57,541 bases of DNA from Pelagadaptatus aseana (GCA_040365065.1 BAABNI010000016.1:1-57541), one strand, 5' to 3'; shown: positions 16,516 to 25,197, counted from the stretch's first letter. Program-made: numbers and translations. The notes: generated by a model not told the origin, from the letters alone.

Positions 16516-18243
16516 TTAATCTGATGTTTCAGATGTCTCAAGCAACCCCATATCACGCAGGCGGTTAATCACCTGTGATACGGCATCGGTCATTGAAAAC
16601 TGTGAGGTATCAATCCTCATTTCCGGGTGTTCCGGCACGTCATAGGGATCATCGATACCGGTAAAACCCTTGATTTTTCCGGCACGCGCCATGGCATAAA
16701 GACCTTTGCGATCCCGCGCTTCACACACCTCAAGCGGGGTTGCCACGTGAACTTCGACAAACACCCCCTCTTCCTCAATCATGTTCCGCACCGTCCGGCG
16801 GGTTTCAGCATAGGGGGCAATGGGTGCACAGACTGCCACACCACCATTGCGGGTAATTTCACTGGCCACATAACCAATACGCTGAATATTGAGATCGCGG
16901 TGCTCTTTGGAAAAGGTCAATTCACTGGACAGGTTTTTGCGCACCACATCGCCATCGAGCAGCGACACTTTGCGACTGCCCAACTCGCGCAATTTTACCA
17001 TAACCCCATTGGCAAGCGTTGACTTGCCGGATCCGGACAACCCGGTAAAAAACAGGGTAAAGCCCTGCTTGTGACGCGGCGGCATGGTTCGGTTCAACTC
17101 TTCCACCACTTGCGGATAGGCAAACCACTGAGGCACGTCCTTCCCCTCAACCAGTAACTGTTTAAGCTCCGCGCCACTAATATACAGCCCCGCCTCTCCT
17201 GACAGCAGCTGCGACTCCTCTACGAACTCTCCCCGGTCTGCCACATAACGCAGAAAGGGCGCCTTGAGAATGCGGATGCCAAGCTCATCCTGGTAATTGC
17301 TGACGAACTCCTGAGCCTCAGTCGCCCCATAAAACAAACCACCGAGATTGTTGCGGCCAGGCCCTGCGTGATCACGGCCCACAATAAAATGGCTGAACCC
17401 ATAGTTTTGTCGGATGATGGCCTGCCACAGAGCTTCGCGAGGCCCTCCCATGCGCATGGCCAACGGCAGGATTTCCACCTCGGCCATACCATCAGGAAAG
17501 TACGGCAGGATCTTTTCATAACAGCGCACCCGGCAATAATGATCGATATCACCCGGCTTGGTCTTACCCACGGCCGTATGAATCACCAAGTTGGCCTGCT
17601 CGGCACCCATCAGGCGCTTCATCATGATCACATGGGCTTTGTGAATGGGGTTTCGGGTCTGAAAGGCAATGACCTTATCCCATCCAAGATCGGCAAAATG
17701 CTGACGCATAGCCCGAGGGTCTTTGCGGTATTGGGCAAAGTCATAATGCAGCGGCGGAGTCACACCAGTCAGGCTACCGCCCACATAGACTGGATTGCTG
17801 CAATTGATCAGGTAATCAGCCCCCGGATGCGAACCATCGGTCGTACCAAACACCTGCTTTGCTTCCAGCTCGCGATCCGGCACCCAGATATCCGTTACCG
17901 AGAGATTGGCAATCACCACACCTTCCGGGTCACGCAGGGTAATCTCTTCCCCTACGGCGATCTCATCGGCAAATGCCTGAGTTACATCCAGATTAATCGG
18001 CATCGGCCACAGGGTGCCATCAGACAGGCGCAACTGTTGCACCACAGAATCATAATCCGCCTGAGACAGGTAACCCGTCAGAGGTGAAAAGCCACCATTG
18101 AGCAACAACTCAATGTCGAGCATCTGTTTGTTGGTCAAATCCCAGGAGCGATTGTCTCTGGCCCTTGCTTTGGCTTGCTGCAGGTTGTCTCCCTGCGCAT
18201 AGAGATCAATCAGGGCGCCACCATGGGCTGGATGACTTTGCAT
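16516..18243 (-). CDS. Bifunctional ATP sulfurylase / APS kinase fusion
   Basis: Protein of 575 residues that would make APS and then phosphorylate it to PAPS. The N-terminal part (about 1-385) is a monofunctional-type (Sat) ATP sulfurylase with QTRNPIHKAH (HxxH, about residue 200) and GRDHAGPG. The C-terminal ~180 residues are an APS kinase with P-loop GLSGSGKST (about residue 405), DGDVVRKNL and GVFVEVHVATPLEVCE. Both sets of catalytic motifs look intact. I use the ATG at 18243 (MQSHPAHGG) because it matches the usual Sat N-terminus; another in-frame ATG at 18288 overlaps a TATAAT -10 element. Sat is unrelated to CysDN, encoded immediately downstream, so the two are analogous enzymes. The linked SLC13 transporter suggests a sulfate-supply locus. 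Confidence 0.93.
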   Translation of the reverse strand: MQSHPAHGGALIDLYAQGDNLQQAKARARDNRSWDLTNKQMLDIELLLNGGFSPLTGYLSQADYDSVVQQLRLSDGTLWPMPINLDVTQAFADEIAVGEEITLRDPEGVVIANLSVTDIWVPDRELEAKQVFGTTDGSHPGADYLINCSNPVYVGGSLTGVTPPLHYDFAQYRKDPRAMRQHFADLGWDKVIAFQTRNPIHKAHVIMMKRLMGAEQANLVIHTAVGKTKPGDIDHYCRVRCYEKILPYFPDGMAEVEILPLAMRMGGPREALWQAIIRQNYGFSHFIVGRDHAGPGRNNLGGLFYGATEAQEFVSNYQDELGIRILKAPFLRYVADRGEFVEESQLLSGEAGLYISGAELKQLLVEGKDVPQWFAYPQVVEELNRTMPPRHKQGFTLFFTGLSGSGKSTLANGVMVKLRELGSRKVSLLDGDVVRKNLSSELTFSKEHRDLNIQRIGYVASEITRNGGVAVCAPIAPYAETRRTVRNMIEEEGVFVEVHVATPLEVCEARDRKGLYAMARAGKIKGFTGIDDPYDVPEHPEMRIDTSQFSMTDAVSQVINRLRDMGLLETSETSD

Positions 18244-18267
18244 AAGCGTGTCCGAATTCCGGTTACT

Positions 18268-18292
18268 GCCATTGAAAATGGCGGCCATTATA
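18268..18292 (-). promoter_or_regulatory. Candidate promoter and operator for the Sat-APS kinase gene
   Basis: A perfect TATAAT (complement of 18287-18292) lies 44 bp before the chosen start. Where transcription should begin there is a perfect inverted repeat, GCCATT-GAA-AATGGC (18268-18282). The -35 region is T-rich but not a good match, so activation by a regulator such as the LysR protein encoded upstream would be reasonable. Confidence 0.35.
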
Positions 18293-18357
18293 GCCCCACA
18301 GGCAAATTCGAAAAACCAGAATATTCAGGAATCAAGCATCGAAAAATCAGGACAAAA

Positions 18358-20100
18358 TCAAAGGCCGTAGTGACCCACAATCATGAGTAAAGAAACCGTG
18401 CAGTAGACCAACAGCACCGGCAAGCCGAAGCGCACATAATCAACCACACGATAATTACCCGCACTGTAGACCATCAGATTGGTCTGATAACCATAGGGAG
18501 AGAGAAAGCTGGCACTGGCACCAAACGCCACCGCCATAACAAAGGGCATATAATCGCCCCCCCACTGTGACGACATCGCCATGGCAAGAGGGAAAATAAT
18601 GGCAGCCGCGGCATTATTGGTCACCAACTCGGTCAGTATCCAGGTCAGCAAAAACAATCCGATCAGCGCCCCGACAACCCCATAGCCACCCAAATACTCA
18701 CCGGCAAAATCGCCAATCAGATCACTCAAACCACTATCAAAAACGGCCTGAGACAGAGCCAGTGCCCCGGTGATCACAATCACCAACTCATAGGGAAAGC
18801 GGGCCTTGATGTCATCAACCGTCAGAATCCGCAGCGCCAACAACAGTGCCACCAGCACAATCAGCCCCTTGAGCAAAGGCACAAAGCCGGTGGCCCCCAG
18901 CGCTACAATCAACCCGAACCCGGCGTAGACCGCCAGCTCTTCACGCCGCGACAACAGGCGACTGACATCGACCCCACCCACGGGAATAAAGTCGGATGAC
19001 GCCTTGTTATGCCGCTGAAACGCCGGACCTGTAGCCAATACCAGCGCATCCCCCGCCTTTAACACCAGCTGTCCAAGCCCTCCCTGCAGCCGCTCATTAC
19101 CGCGTCGAACCGCCACCACTGCGGCATCGAATTTGGCCCTGAAATCCACCGCTTTGATGGTTCTTCCCACAACATTGGCCGTGGGCGACACAATCACTTC
19201 ACGGACATTGTCCCGTACAGTCCAATTAAAAGCCTCGGGTGACTCCAAGCCGTCGAATTCATCCAACAAGTCTATGGCCGAAACATCGCCGGTAAACACC
19301 AGCACATCCCCGGCCTGAACCACAAACTCAGGGCTTACTGGCGCCACCACGCGCTCACCGCGAATCACCTCCACCAGAAAAATTTTCTCCAGCCGACGCA
19401 GACCATTCTCCTGCAGCGATCGCCCGATCAACGCCGATCCGGGCACCACCTCACGCTCAAGAAAATACTCCTGCGTCACCCTGTTCAATTGAATTTCCCG
19501 CTTCGGCAACGCCCAGGGTGCAATAACCACCATCACCAGCAGACAACACAGCACCACTGGCAAAGCAATCATCGAAAAGGCAAAGAAATCCAGCGGCGGA
19601 TAACCCGCCTGCTGGACAAAACCGTTCACAATCAGATTGGTGGACGTACCGATCAACGTCAGGGTTCCGCCAATAATGGAAGCGTAGGACAGCGGCAACA
19701 GCAGCCTTGAAGGTGCAATCTTTTGCTGCTTTTTAAGGGGGCCCAACAGCGCCGCCACCACCGCAGTATTATTGACAATTGAAGACACCAACGCACCCAA
19801 CACGCCGAGTTTGAGGGTGGACGACCGGACAGAGCCATTGACGATGGCCGCCACCAGGCGGCGCACCAGAGCCGTGCGTTCCAATGGCATGGACACAAAA
19901 AACAACAACACCAGTACCAGCAACGACGGATTGGAAAAGCCCGCCAAGGTTTTATCCAGAGGCAGCAGCCCGGTCATATACAGTACACAGCTGGAGGCAA
20001 TAAAAATTTTCCAGGGGCGAATACGGGTAAAGACCAGCAGCAAAACGATGGCGACCAGATTCAGGGCCACCAACCAGGGGGCAAATTGCTCTACAAACAT
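18358..20100 (-). CDS. SLC13/DASS-type anion permease with two RCK_C (TrkA-C) domains
   Basis: Polytopic inner-membrane protein of 580 residues. N-terminal membrane helices include VSSIVNNTAVVAALLGPL; the C-terminal half has the pseudo-symmetric TELVTNNAAAAIIFPLA, both typical of SLC13/DASS anion binding sites. Between them (about residues 205-370) lie two TrkA-C/RCK_C domains (GRSLQENGLRRLEKIFLVEV and VVGRTIKAVDFRAKFDAAVV). This is the arrangement of bacterial and algal Na+/sulfate transporters (SLT type). Its place next to ATP sulfurylase genes makes sulfate the most likely substrate, although the family also carries dicarboxylates. The LysR gene ends 69 bp upstream on the same strand. Confidence 0.9.
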   Translation of the reverse strand: MFVEQFAPWLVALNLVAIVLLLVFTRIRPWKIFIASSCVLYMTGLLPLDKTLAGFSNPSLLVLVLLFFVSMPLERTALVRRLVAAIVNGSVRSSTLKLGVLGALVSSIVNNTAVVAALLGPLKKQQKIAPSRLLLPLSYASIIGGTLTLIGTSTNLIVNGFVQQAGYPPLDFFAFSMIALPVVLCCLLVMVVIAPWALPKREIQLNRVTQEYFLEREVVPGSALIGRSLQENGLRRLEKIFLVEVIRGERVVAPVSPEFVVQAGDVLVFTGDVSAIDLLDEFDGLESPEAFNWTVRDNVREVIVSPTANVVGRTIKAVDFRAKFDAAVVAVRRGNERLQGGLGQLVLKAGDALVLATGPAFQRHNKASSDFIPVGGVDVSRLLSRREELAVYAGFGLIVALGATGFVPLLKGLIVLVALLLALRILTVDDIKARFPYELVIVITGALALSQAVFDSGLSDLIGDFAGEYLGGYGVVGALIGLFLLTWILTELVTNNAAAAIIFPLAMAMSSQWGGDYMPFVMAVAFGASASFLSPYGYQTNLMVYSAGNYRVVDYVRFGLPVLLVYCTVSLLMIVGHYGL

Positions 20101-20169
20101 CTATCGATCAAACCCAAAAAAATCCCGGTGCACGGCACCATTGAAAATCAGTTGCAACCAGCCAAAAGG

Positions 20170-21054
20170 TCAAAGGCCGGCATTTCGACACAACGTCAGC
20201 CACCAGTCAACCGCCTGATTCGGCGCCATCTGCCTGTGAGTAATAATGTAGAAGCGCCGATCGATGGCCCGCGACTTCAATGGCAGTGGTATCAGCACCC
20301 CCTGCTGGATTTCGTCCTCTATGGCAATTCGCGACAGGCACCCAACCCCCAATCCCGATTTCACCGCATTTTTAATCGCCTCGTTATGGGTCAGCTCCAG
20401 TCTTATATCCAGCCCCGATAAGAGATCATGCATGGCACCATCAAACGCCTGACGGTGCGCAGTCCCCGGCTCGCGCAGAATCCAGTGACAGCCGAGAATG
20501 TCGTGATCACTCAAGCAACTCTTGCCCGCCATGGGATGACCCGGCGCACAGAAGGCGATCATACTGTCATCCCGCCAAGGTTGAAGATTGAGGTTGTCGT
20601 GGTGCCACTCGGCCTCAATCAAACCAACATCCACCTCAAAATTCAGCACCTTTGCGGCTACTTCCGGGGTATTGGAGACATCGATGGCCACCTTGGCAGC
20701 GGGGTGCTGCTGCACATAGGTCGCCAGATATTTATAGGCCAGGTAATTGCCAATGGTGAGACTGGCACCCACCCGCAAATGTCCCTGCTCCTCGTGCTGG
20801 GTCAGCTCGCGATCAAATTCCTGAGCATGCGCCATCAACCCTTCCGCCTTGGTGCGAATCGCTGCGCCCAAAGGATTAAGCTTAAGCCGCTTGGCCGAGC
20901 GATCAAACAACTGCATATCATAGCGTCGCTCAAATTCCTGAAGAGCCGCACTGGTGGCAGACTGGGACATGGACAATTGCTCAGCCGCACGACTGATACT
21001 CTGCTCGCGGGCAACCGCCAGAAACACCTCCAGATGGCGCAGGGTATACTTCAT
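20170..21054 (-). CDS. LysR-type regulator, YeiE-like
   Basis: Protein of 294 residues. The N-terminal winged helix-turn-helix (about 3-62; AAEQLSMSQSATSAAL) is followed by a periplasmic-binding-like effector domain. From memory it resembles E. coli YeiE more than CysB: the stretches LRVGASLTIGNYL, ILREPGTAHRQ and NEAIKNAVKSGLGVGCLSR match YeiE-type positions. YeiE has been described as sulfite-responsive, which fits the downstream transporter and sulfate-activation genes. It is the first gene of this minus-strand group and probably controls it; both points are inference from position and similarity. Confidence 0.88.
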   Translation of the reverse strand: MKYTLRHLEVFLAVAREQSISRAAEQLSMSQSATSAALQEFERRYDMQLFDRSAKRLKLNPLGAAIRTKAEGLMAHAQEFDRELTQHEEQGHLRVGASLTIGNYLAYKYLATYVQQHPAAKVAIDVSNTPEVAAKVLNFEVDVGLIEAEWHHDNLNLQPWRDDSMIAFCAPGHPMAGKSCLSDHDILGCHWILREPGTAHRQAFDGAMHDLLSGLDIRLELTHNEAIKNAVKSGLGVGCLSRIAIEDEIQQGVLIPLPLKSRAIDRRFYIITHRQMAPNQAVDWWLTLCRNAGL

Positions 21055-21138
21055 GAAAACTCCGATTAAATCGATAACTTCATTCTAGAGCATCCATTTA
21101 ATCGATACAAAAAGGAGTGAAGGAGATGAGCCAAAGCC

Positions 21139-22842
21139 TCATGCCTTCCTGAGATCCGAGATGACCGCCTGCAACGCCTGATCAAACAAATCATCGGAAG
21201 CCACCAAGCGAAAACGCTCATCACGAATCGCATCAGCCACGGCCCGACGGCTCATTTCCGCCACCTTGGCACCGTCGCGATCCACAAACACCAACCGATC
21301 GGCATCCCGGATAAACGCCGCCAGCCGATAGCGCAACTCACCATCGTCTGCGGAGACATCAAAGCAACAGCCAGGGCGCAGTTGCTCAACCTGCTCCAAC
21401 CACTGATCCACCGGCTCTGCAACCGGCACACCCCGGGCAACCGCGACCACTTCAGCCTCTGCCCGCACAGAACCCGGCTGCATCGCTGCCAGATGCACCT
21501 GTTCCAACTGCCGAAATAACTCATTGACCTTGAATAAATCATGGGGAACAGACTCAATCCCCGCCCGCAGACGCTGCAACAAGCCCGGCAAGGTCCCCAA
21601 TAATTCTGACACAGACTGATAGTTGCCACTCACAGACCAAGCCAGATCACGCACCACCTGACGCTGTTCCTGCCACGCTTCGGAAGCCTCCCCCTGCTGC
21701 AAATAGGTCAATAACATCGCATTCAGCCAGGGCCCCTCCAGCAGCTGCTGCACCACATCAGGCAGCACCTCACCGGCCATCGCAGCCTCTGACATCAGAT
21801 CGATCTGCTGCTGCACATAGTCTCTGGCCAGATCGGCTCTGGCCCGGTCACCCTCCACCTGACATAACCGCTGTTGTTGCAAGTTCTGCCCGACTGGCTG
21901 AGCACACTGCCGTACATTTTCCAGCGCCACCTGAAAAATAGCCGCCGCCGACTCGGAGGAGTCACCCAAGCCCGCCTCGATCACCTCAGCCAGAGACATC
22001 ACCTCGGATGCAAAAACCTCGGGATCATCAGCCGTGGCACAACCGGCCACGACCTCATTGAGAAGAAATCGTGCCGGGTGCTCACGGGAATTCAAAAAAT
22101 CCCCATCATCCAGAGCCATGGCCAAAACTGCTGGCAGCAATCGGCACAAACAACGCTCGGCCAGCTCCGGTCTGGGACTGCCCTCGACCATCAACAGTGA
22201 TAGACCAACCACCACCCGACAGGTATTGTCTTCTTCCTCGGGAATGTCGATTCCCTCTGGCAGACGCTCCTGCAGCCAGTCATTGAACTGCCCCAGCCGC
22301 GGCAGCGAGCAATCACCCTGCATTAGCTGCCCCTGCAACCAGGCCCTGAAGTGAAAATCTTCCGCTGCCGCATCAGTCAAATCGGACCGGCCAAATTCCG
22401 GTTCAGCGCCAGCCCCAGTGACAGTGTCAGCTCCAGCAACAGGACCCGAAGCCTCCAGGCGGCGGCGAAATTCCTGGATCAGCATTTCTCCCACCACCGG
22501 CGTGGTCGCCAAACGCCCGAGAGCCCGATGATAGGCACCGGTCAGAAAGCTGATGGAGGCTTGATCAAAGTCCAATCCCTGCAGCGCCAATCGATCAATT
22601 TCCTGATCCATTGCCACCAGCAACTGCTGCTCCACAACCTGTCTGGACACCCGCAGGTGGCGCATTATCTCAAACCAATCGTTCTGCTCTTTATTAGTCG
22701 CCGCGCCATCGGCCTTTTCAAACAAGGCGTCATCAACACCAGAAAATGCTCCCTGTACTATCCGGCGCAGCCGCACACCATGACGCATCTTCGCGGCAGA
22801 GCTGGAAACACCGGATTCTTGGGCTGTCGCAGGGTTATTCAT
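21139..22842 (-). CDS. DUF1631-like protein
   Basis: Protein of 567 residues, largely alpha-helical, Gln/Leu/Glu-rich, without signal peptide or membrane segment. The N-terminal VRLRRIVQGAFSGVDDALFEKAD and the C-terminal segment FDVSADDGELRYRLAAFIRD...LVFVDRDG are consistent with DUF1631, a family of unknown function often annotated as a PilZ-associated or mislabelled thymidine phosphorylase protein. It is shorter than many members, and a low-complexity Gly/Ala/Glu stretch lies near 135-155. It is divergent from nadC, as part of the nadC/pil neighbourhood. Family assignment is from memory and moderate. Confidence 0.6.
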   Translation of the reverse strand: MNNPATAQESGVSSSAAKMRHGVRLRRIVQGAFSGVDDALFEKADGAATNKEQNDWFEIMRHLRVSRQVVEQQLLVAMDQEIDRLALQGLDFDQASISFLTGAYHRALGRLATTPVVGEMLIQEFRRRLEASGPVAGADTVTGAGAEPEFGRSDLTDAAAEDFHFRAWLQGQLMQGDCSLPRLGQFNDWLQERLPEGIDIPEEEDNTCRVVVGLSLLMVEGSPRPELAERCLCRLLPAVLAMALDDGDFLNSREHPARFLLNEVVAGCATADDPEVFASEVMSLAEVIEAGLGDSSESAAAIFQVALENVRQCAQPVGQNLQQQRLCQVEGDRARADLARDYVQQQIDLMSEAAMAGEVLPDVVQQLLEGPWLNAMLLTYLQQGEASEAWQEQRQVVRDLAWSVSGNYQSVSELLGTLPGLLQRLRAGIESVPHDLFKVNELFRQLEQVHLAAMQPGSVRAEAEVVAVARGVPVAEPVDQWLEQVEQLRPGCCFDVSADDGELRYRLAAFIRDADRLVFVDRDGAKVAEMSRRAVADAIRDERFRLVASDDLFDQALQAVISDLRKA

Positions 22843-22980
22843 ACTTCGACCATCAAACTGAAACGCTGTGACTGGCAGTATAATCGCCCTGACAGTGACT
22901 CACCTCCTCAGCAGATCAAATTCGTGAACGATTGCACAAACCGAAACCGATAAATATCACACAAGCGCGTGACATCCAGA

Positions 22981-23009
22981 CTGACAGGCCCCGAAGCGCC
23001 TGATAAAAT
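22981..23009 (+). promoter_or_regulatory. Sigma70-type promoter of nadC
   Basis: CTGACA (22981-22986, 5/6 to consensus), exactly 17 bp spacer, then TAAAAT (23004-23009, 5/6). It lies 46 bp before the nadC ATG in the 212-bp gap between divergent genes. Confidence 0.7.
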
Positions 23010-23054
23010 CGCCACCTTTCCAGCCAACAACCAAGTAATTACACTGAGCTCACC

Positions 23055-23912
23055 ATGCTAGATACCATCGCCGGCCTGAAACAAGACATGATCCACAGCG
23101 TCGAGAACGCTCTGGCAGAGGACATTCGTGACGGCGACATCACCGCCCAACTGATCCCCGAGACCGAACAGGCCAGCGCCACCATCATCACGCGTGACAA
23201 CTGTGTGATTGCCGGAGCCGAGTGGGTTAACGAAGTATTTCGCCAACTGGACCCCAGTGTCGAAGTGCGCTGGCAGGTCAATGACGGCGATCAGGTCGCC
23301 GCCAACAGCACCCTGTTTACCCTGAAAGGCAGCGCCCGCTCACTGCTGACCGGCGAACGCACGGCACTGAACTTCCTGCAACTGCTGTCCGGCACCGCCA
23401 GCATCAGCCAGAAGTACGCCGACATTGTCGAAGGCACTGGCGTCAAACTGCTCGACACCCGCAAAACCATCCCGGGCCTGCGCACTGCCCAGAAATACGC
23501 GGTCACCTGTGGCAACTGCCACAACCACCGCATCGGCCTGTACGACGCCTTCTTGATTAAAGAAAATCATATTGCCGCCTGTGGCGGCATCACCGAAGCC
23601 GTTACCACCGCCAAGCAACAGGCGCCGGGCAAACCGGTGGAAGTGGAAGTAGAAAATCTGGACGAGCTAAAGCTGGCTCTCGATGCCCAAGCCGACATCG
23701 TTATGCTGGATAACTTTTCCAACGACGACATGCGCGCCGCAGTCAAACTGAACAAAGAGCAATATGGCGGCAACGCCAAACTGGAAGCCTCTGGCGGCAT
23801 CACCAATGAGACCTTAAGACCCATTGCCGAAACCGGCGTGGACTATATTTCCATCGGTGCACTAACCAAGGATTGCAAGGCGGTGGATTTGTCGATGCGG
23901 TTTAGTATGTAA
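23055..23912 (+). CDS. nadC: Nicotinate-nucleotide diphosphorylase (carboxylating)
   Basis: Quinolinate phosphoribosyltransferase of 285 residues: quinolinate plus PRPP gives nicotinate mononucleotide, CO2 and PPi, in de novo NAD synthesis. The family core is complete: ERTALNFLQLLSGTAS, then LLDTRKTIPGLRTAQKYAV (active-site TRKT.PG and K), then HRIGLYDAFLIKENH, VEVEVENLDELKLAL, VMLDNF and EASGGI...YISIGALT. A good promoter is present upstream. nadC beside pilA-pilBCD is the Pseudomonas-type order (in E. coli nadC-ppdD-hofBC). Its stop is 18 bp from the convergent pilin stop. Confidence 0.97.
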   Translation: MLDTIAGLKQDMIHSVENALAEDIRDGDITAQLIPETEQASATIITRDNCVIAGAEWVNEVFRQLDPSVEVRWQVNDGDQVAANSTLFTLKGSARSLLTGERTALNFLQLLSGTASISQKYADIVEGTGVKLLDTRKTIPGLRTAQKYAVTCGNCHNHRIGLYDAFLIKENHIAACGGITEAVTTAKQQAPGKPVEVEVENLDELKLALDAQADIVMLDNFSNDDMRAAVKLNKEQYGGNAKLEASGGITNETLRPIAETGVDYISIGALTKDCKAVDLSMRFSM

Positions 23913-23930
23913 GGCCACGCAATCACAGCC

Positions 23931-24308
23931 CTATAAACCGGCCCCCTCTTGACACATGGCACCACCACCAGCGGCATAAGTCAGTTGGCCATTATCCTCA
24001 ATGGTGGCCACTACACTGCAGGTATCTTCCGTCCAAGTAATGGTGTTACCCGCCCCCTGGGCAAAATCGCCGCCATAGGTAAGCTTATCATTCAAGTCAT
24101 CGTCATCGTTGGCATCATCACAACCGACGCCCGACTGAACACACAGAGCCGCCTTATTGACAAATACCGAAGCGCCCTTCATGGCCGCCCCACCCTCGGC
24201 GCGAAGGGTATAATCCCGGAACACTGGCGCCGCAACCGCAGCAAGAATGCCAATGATAGCGACCACAATCATCAATTCAATCAGGGTAAAGCCTTGTTGT
24301 ATCTTCAT
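23931..24308 (-). CDS. Type IV pilin (second of a tandem pair)
   Basis: Type IVa prepilin of 125 residues. A very short leader (MKIQQG) is followed by FTLIELMIVVAIIGILAAVA, the canonical N-methylated N-terminus with Glu5 of the mature protein. Four Cys residues, two in an alpha-beta-loop region (LCVQSGVGC) and two bordering a C-terminal D-region (DTC...AMC), probably form two disulfides. An acidic stretch (DANDDDDL) is surface-exposed by position. It is clearly paralogous to the pilin 0.1 kb upstream, with which it shares GGAAMKGAS, TWTEDTCSVVATI and TYAAGGGA. A strong terminator separates the two genes, so this copy would need read-through or its own promoter and may be a low-abundance or alternative pilin. 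Confidence 0.93.
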   Translation of the reverse strand: MKIQQGFTLIELMIVVAIIGILAAVAAPVFRDYTLRAEGGAAMKGASVFVNKAALCVQSGVGCDDANDDDDLNDKLTYGGDFAQGAGNTITWTEDTCSVVATIEDNGQLTYAAGGGAMCQEGAGL

Positions 24309-24388
24309 GGGAAGCCTCCGAAGTAACCCGTTAGAAATCCACTAGCACTCAAGCCAAAATTGACATCCAAAACTGCTGAGCTTTTGAC

Positions 24389-24426
24389 AAAAAAAAAGCC
24401 AGCAAGGAGTACACCAAGCTGGCTTT
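24389..24426 (-). terminator. Strong intrinsic terminator between the two pilin genes
   Basis: Perfect 9-bp stem GCTGGCTTT/AAAGCCAGC (24418-24426 with 24395-24403). On the minus strand it runs directly into a run of nine T (complement of 24389-24397). It lies 20 bp after the stop of the upstream pilin. Confidence 0.88.
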
Positions 24427-24445
24427 CGACCGAAGTCAGGACTGA

Positions 24446-24832
24446 TTAAAGACCCGCACCCTCGGTACACAGAGCACCACCGCCCGCAGCGTAGGTAACC
24501 TGACCATCATCAGTAATGGTAGCAACAACACTACAGGTATCTTCAGTCCAAGTAATGGTACCACCAGTACCCGCAGCAAAATCATTAGCGTAAGTCAACT
24601 TAGCGCTCAAATCGTCGTCATCATTAGCATCGGCACAACCAATATTGGACTGAACACAAATCAGCGCTTTACTCACGAACGCACTGGCGCCTTTCATCGC
24701 CGCACCACCTTCAGAGCGAACCACATAGTCGCGATAGGCTGACAGGGCAACTGCAGCCAGAATACCGATAATGGCAACAACGATCATCAATTCAATCAGG
24801 GTAAAACCCGCTTGACCTTTTTGAGCTTTCAT
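24446..24832 (-). CDS. pilA: Type IV pilin, PilA-like (first of a tandem pair)
   Basis: Prepilin of 128 residues. Leader MKAQKGQAG is cleaved before FTLIELMIVVAIIGILAAVA. As in its neighbour there are four Cys, an acidic DANDDDDL stretch and the C-terminal block TWTEDTCSVVATI...TYAAGGGALC. The ATG at 24832 is preferred over one 30 bp upstream because it has GGAGAA before it and gives a normal short leader. It is transcribed away from pilB. A TATAAT -10 element (complement of 24889-24894) and a direct repeat lie upstream, and a strong terminator follows, so it is probably the major pilin transcribed as a single gene. Confidence 0.94.
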   Translation of the reverse strand: MKAQKGQAGFTLIELMIVVAIIGILAAVALSAYRDYVVRSEGGAAMKGASAFVSKALICVQSNIGCADANDDDDLSAKLTYANDFAAGTGGTITWTEDTCSVVATITDDGQVTYAAGGGALCTEGAGL

Positions 24833-25197
24833 AGAAATTCTCCGATTATTTATCAATTTCATTAAGCACCACGTTAAGCACTTACGCGATTATATATCAG
24901 CGTTTGTGCCAACAAACAAAAAAACCTTTAAAAACAACAGCATAAGAACAAATCAATATTGCAAGAGCGCAAAATCGGCTTTGACCGGCTCTGACAGAAA
25001 CACAAATGTGACATTTTTTGTCATATTCACCCCCTGTTCGACACATGCCATCAAACTGCTATGCTGACAGGCAAATACTGAAAACCGCACACCGAAGCTT
25101 TCTTGGCACCATTCCGAACCATAAAAATATTTACATTTCAGTCAGTTAACATACACTCTTAGAGCTAATTTAGAATTATATAACTAGGGATATCCTG
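24833..25197. other. Divergent pilA/pilB regulatory region
   Basis: The 365-bp gap between the first pilin (minus) and pilB (plus) is AT-rich. On the minus strand it contains TATAAT (24889-24894). A direct repeat, TTAAGCAC at 24862-24869 and 24874-24881 (12-bp period), lies in the pilin leader. On the plus strand TTTACA (25130-25135), a 16-bp spacer and TACACT (25152-25157) form a possible pilB promoter. An imperfect palindrome (TGACA-TTTTT-TGTCA core, 25009-25023) lies in the middle. I looked for a sigma54 -24/-12 pair, usual for pilA in Pseudomonas, and found none with the right GG-N10-GC spacing. Confidence 0.5.

Noticed and set aside
24833..25197. Sigma54 promoter for pilA
   Set aside because: TGGCAC occurs near 25104 and on the minus strand near 24905, but neither has a GC at the correct distance (GG-N10-GC).
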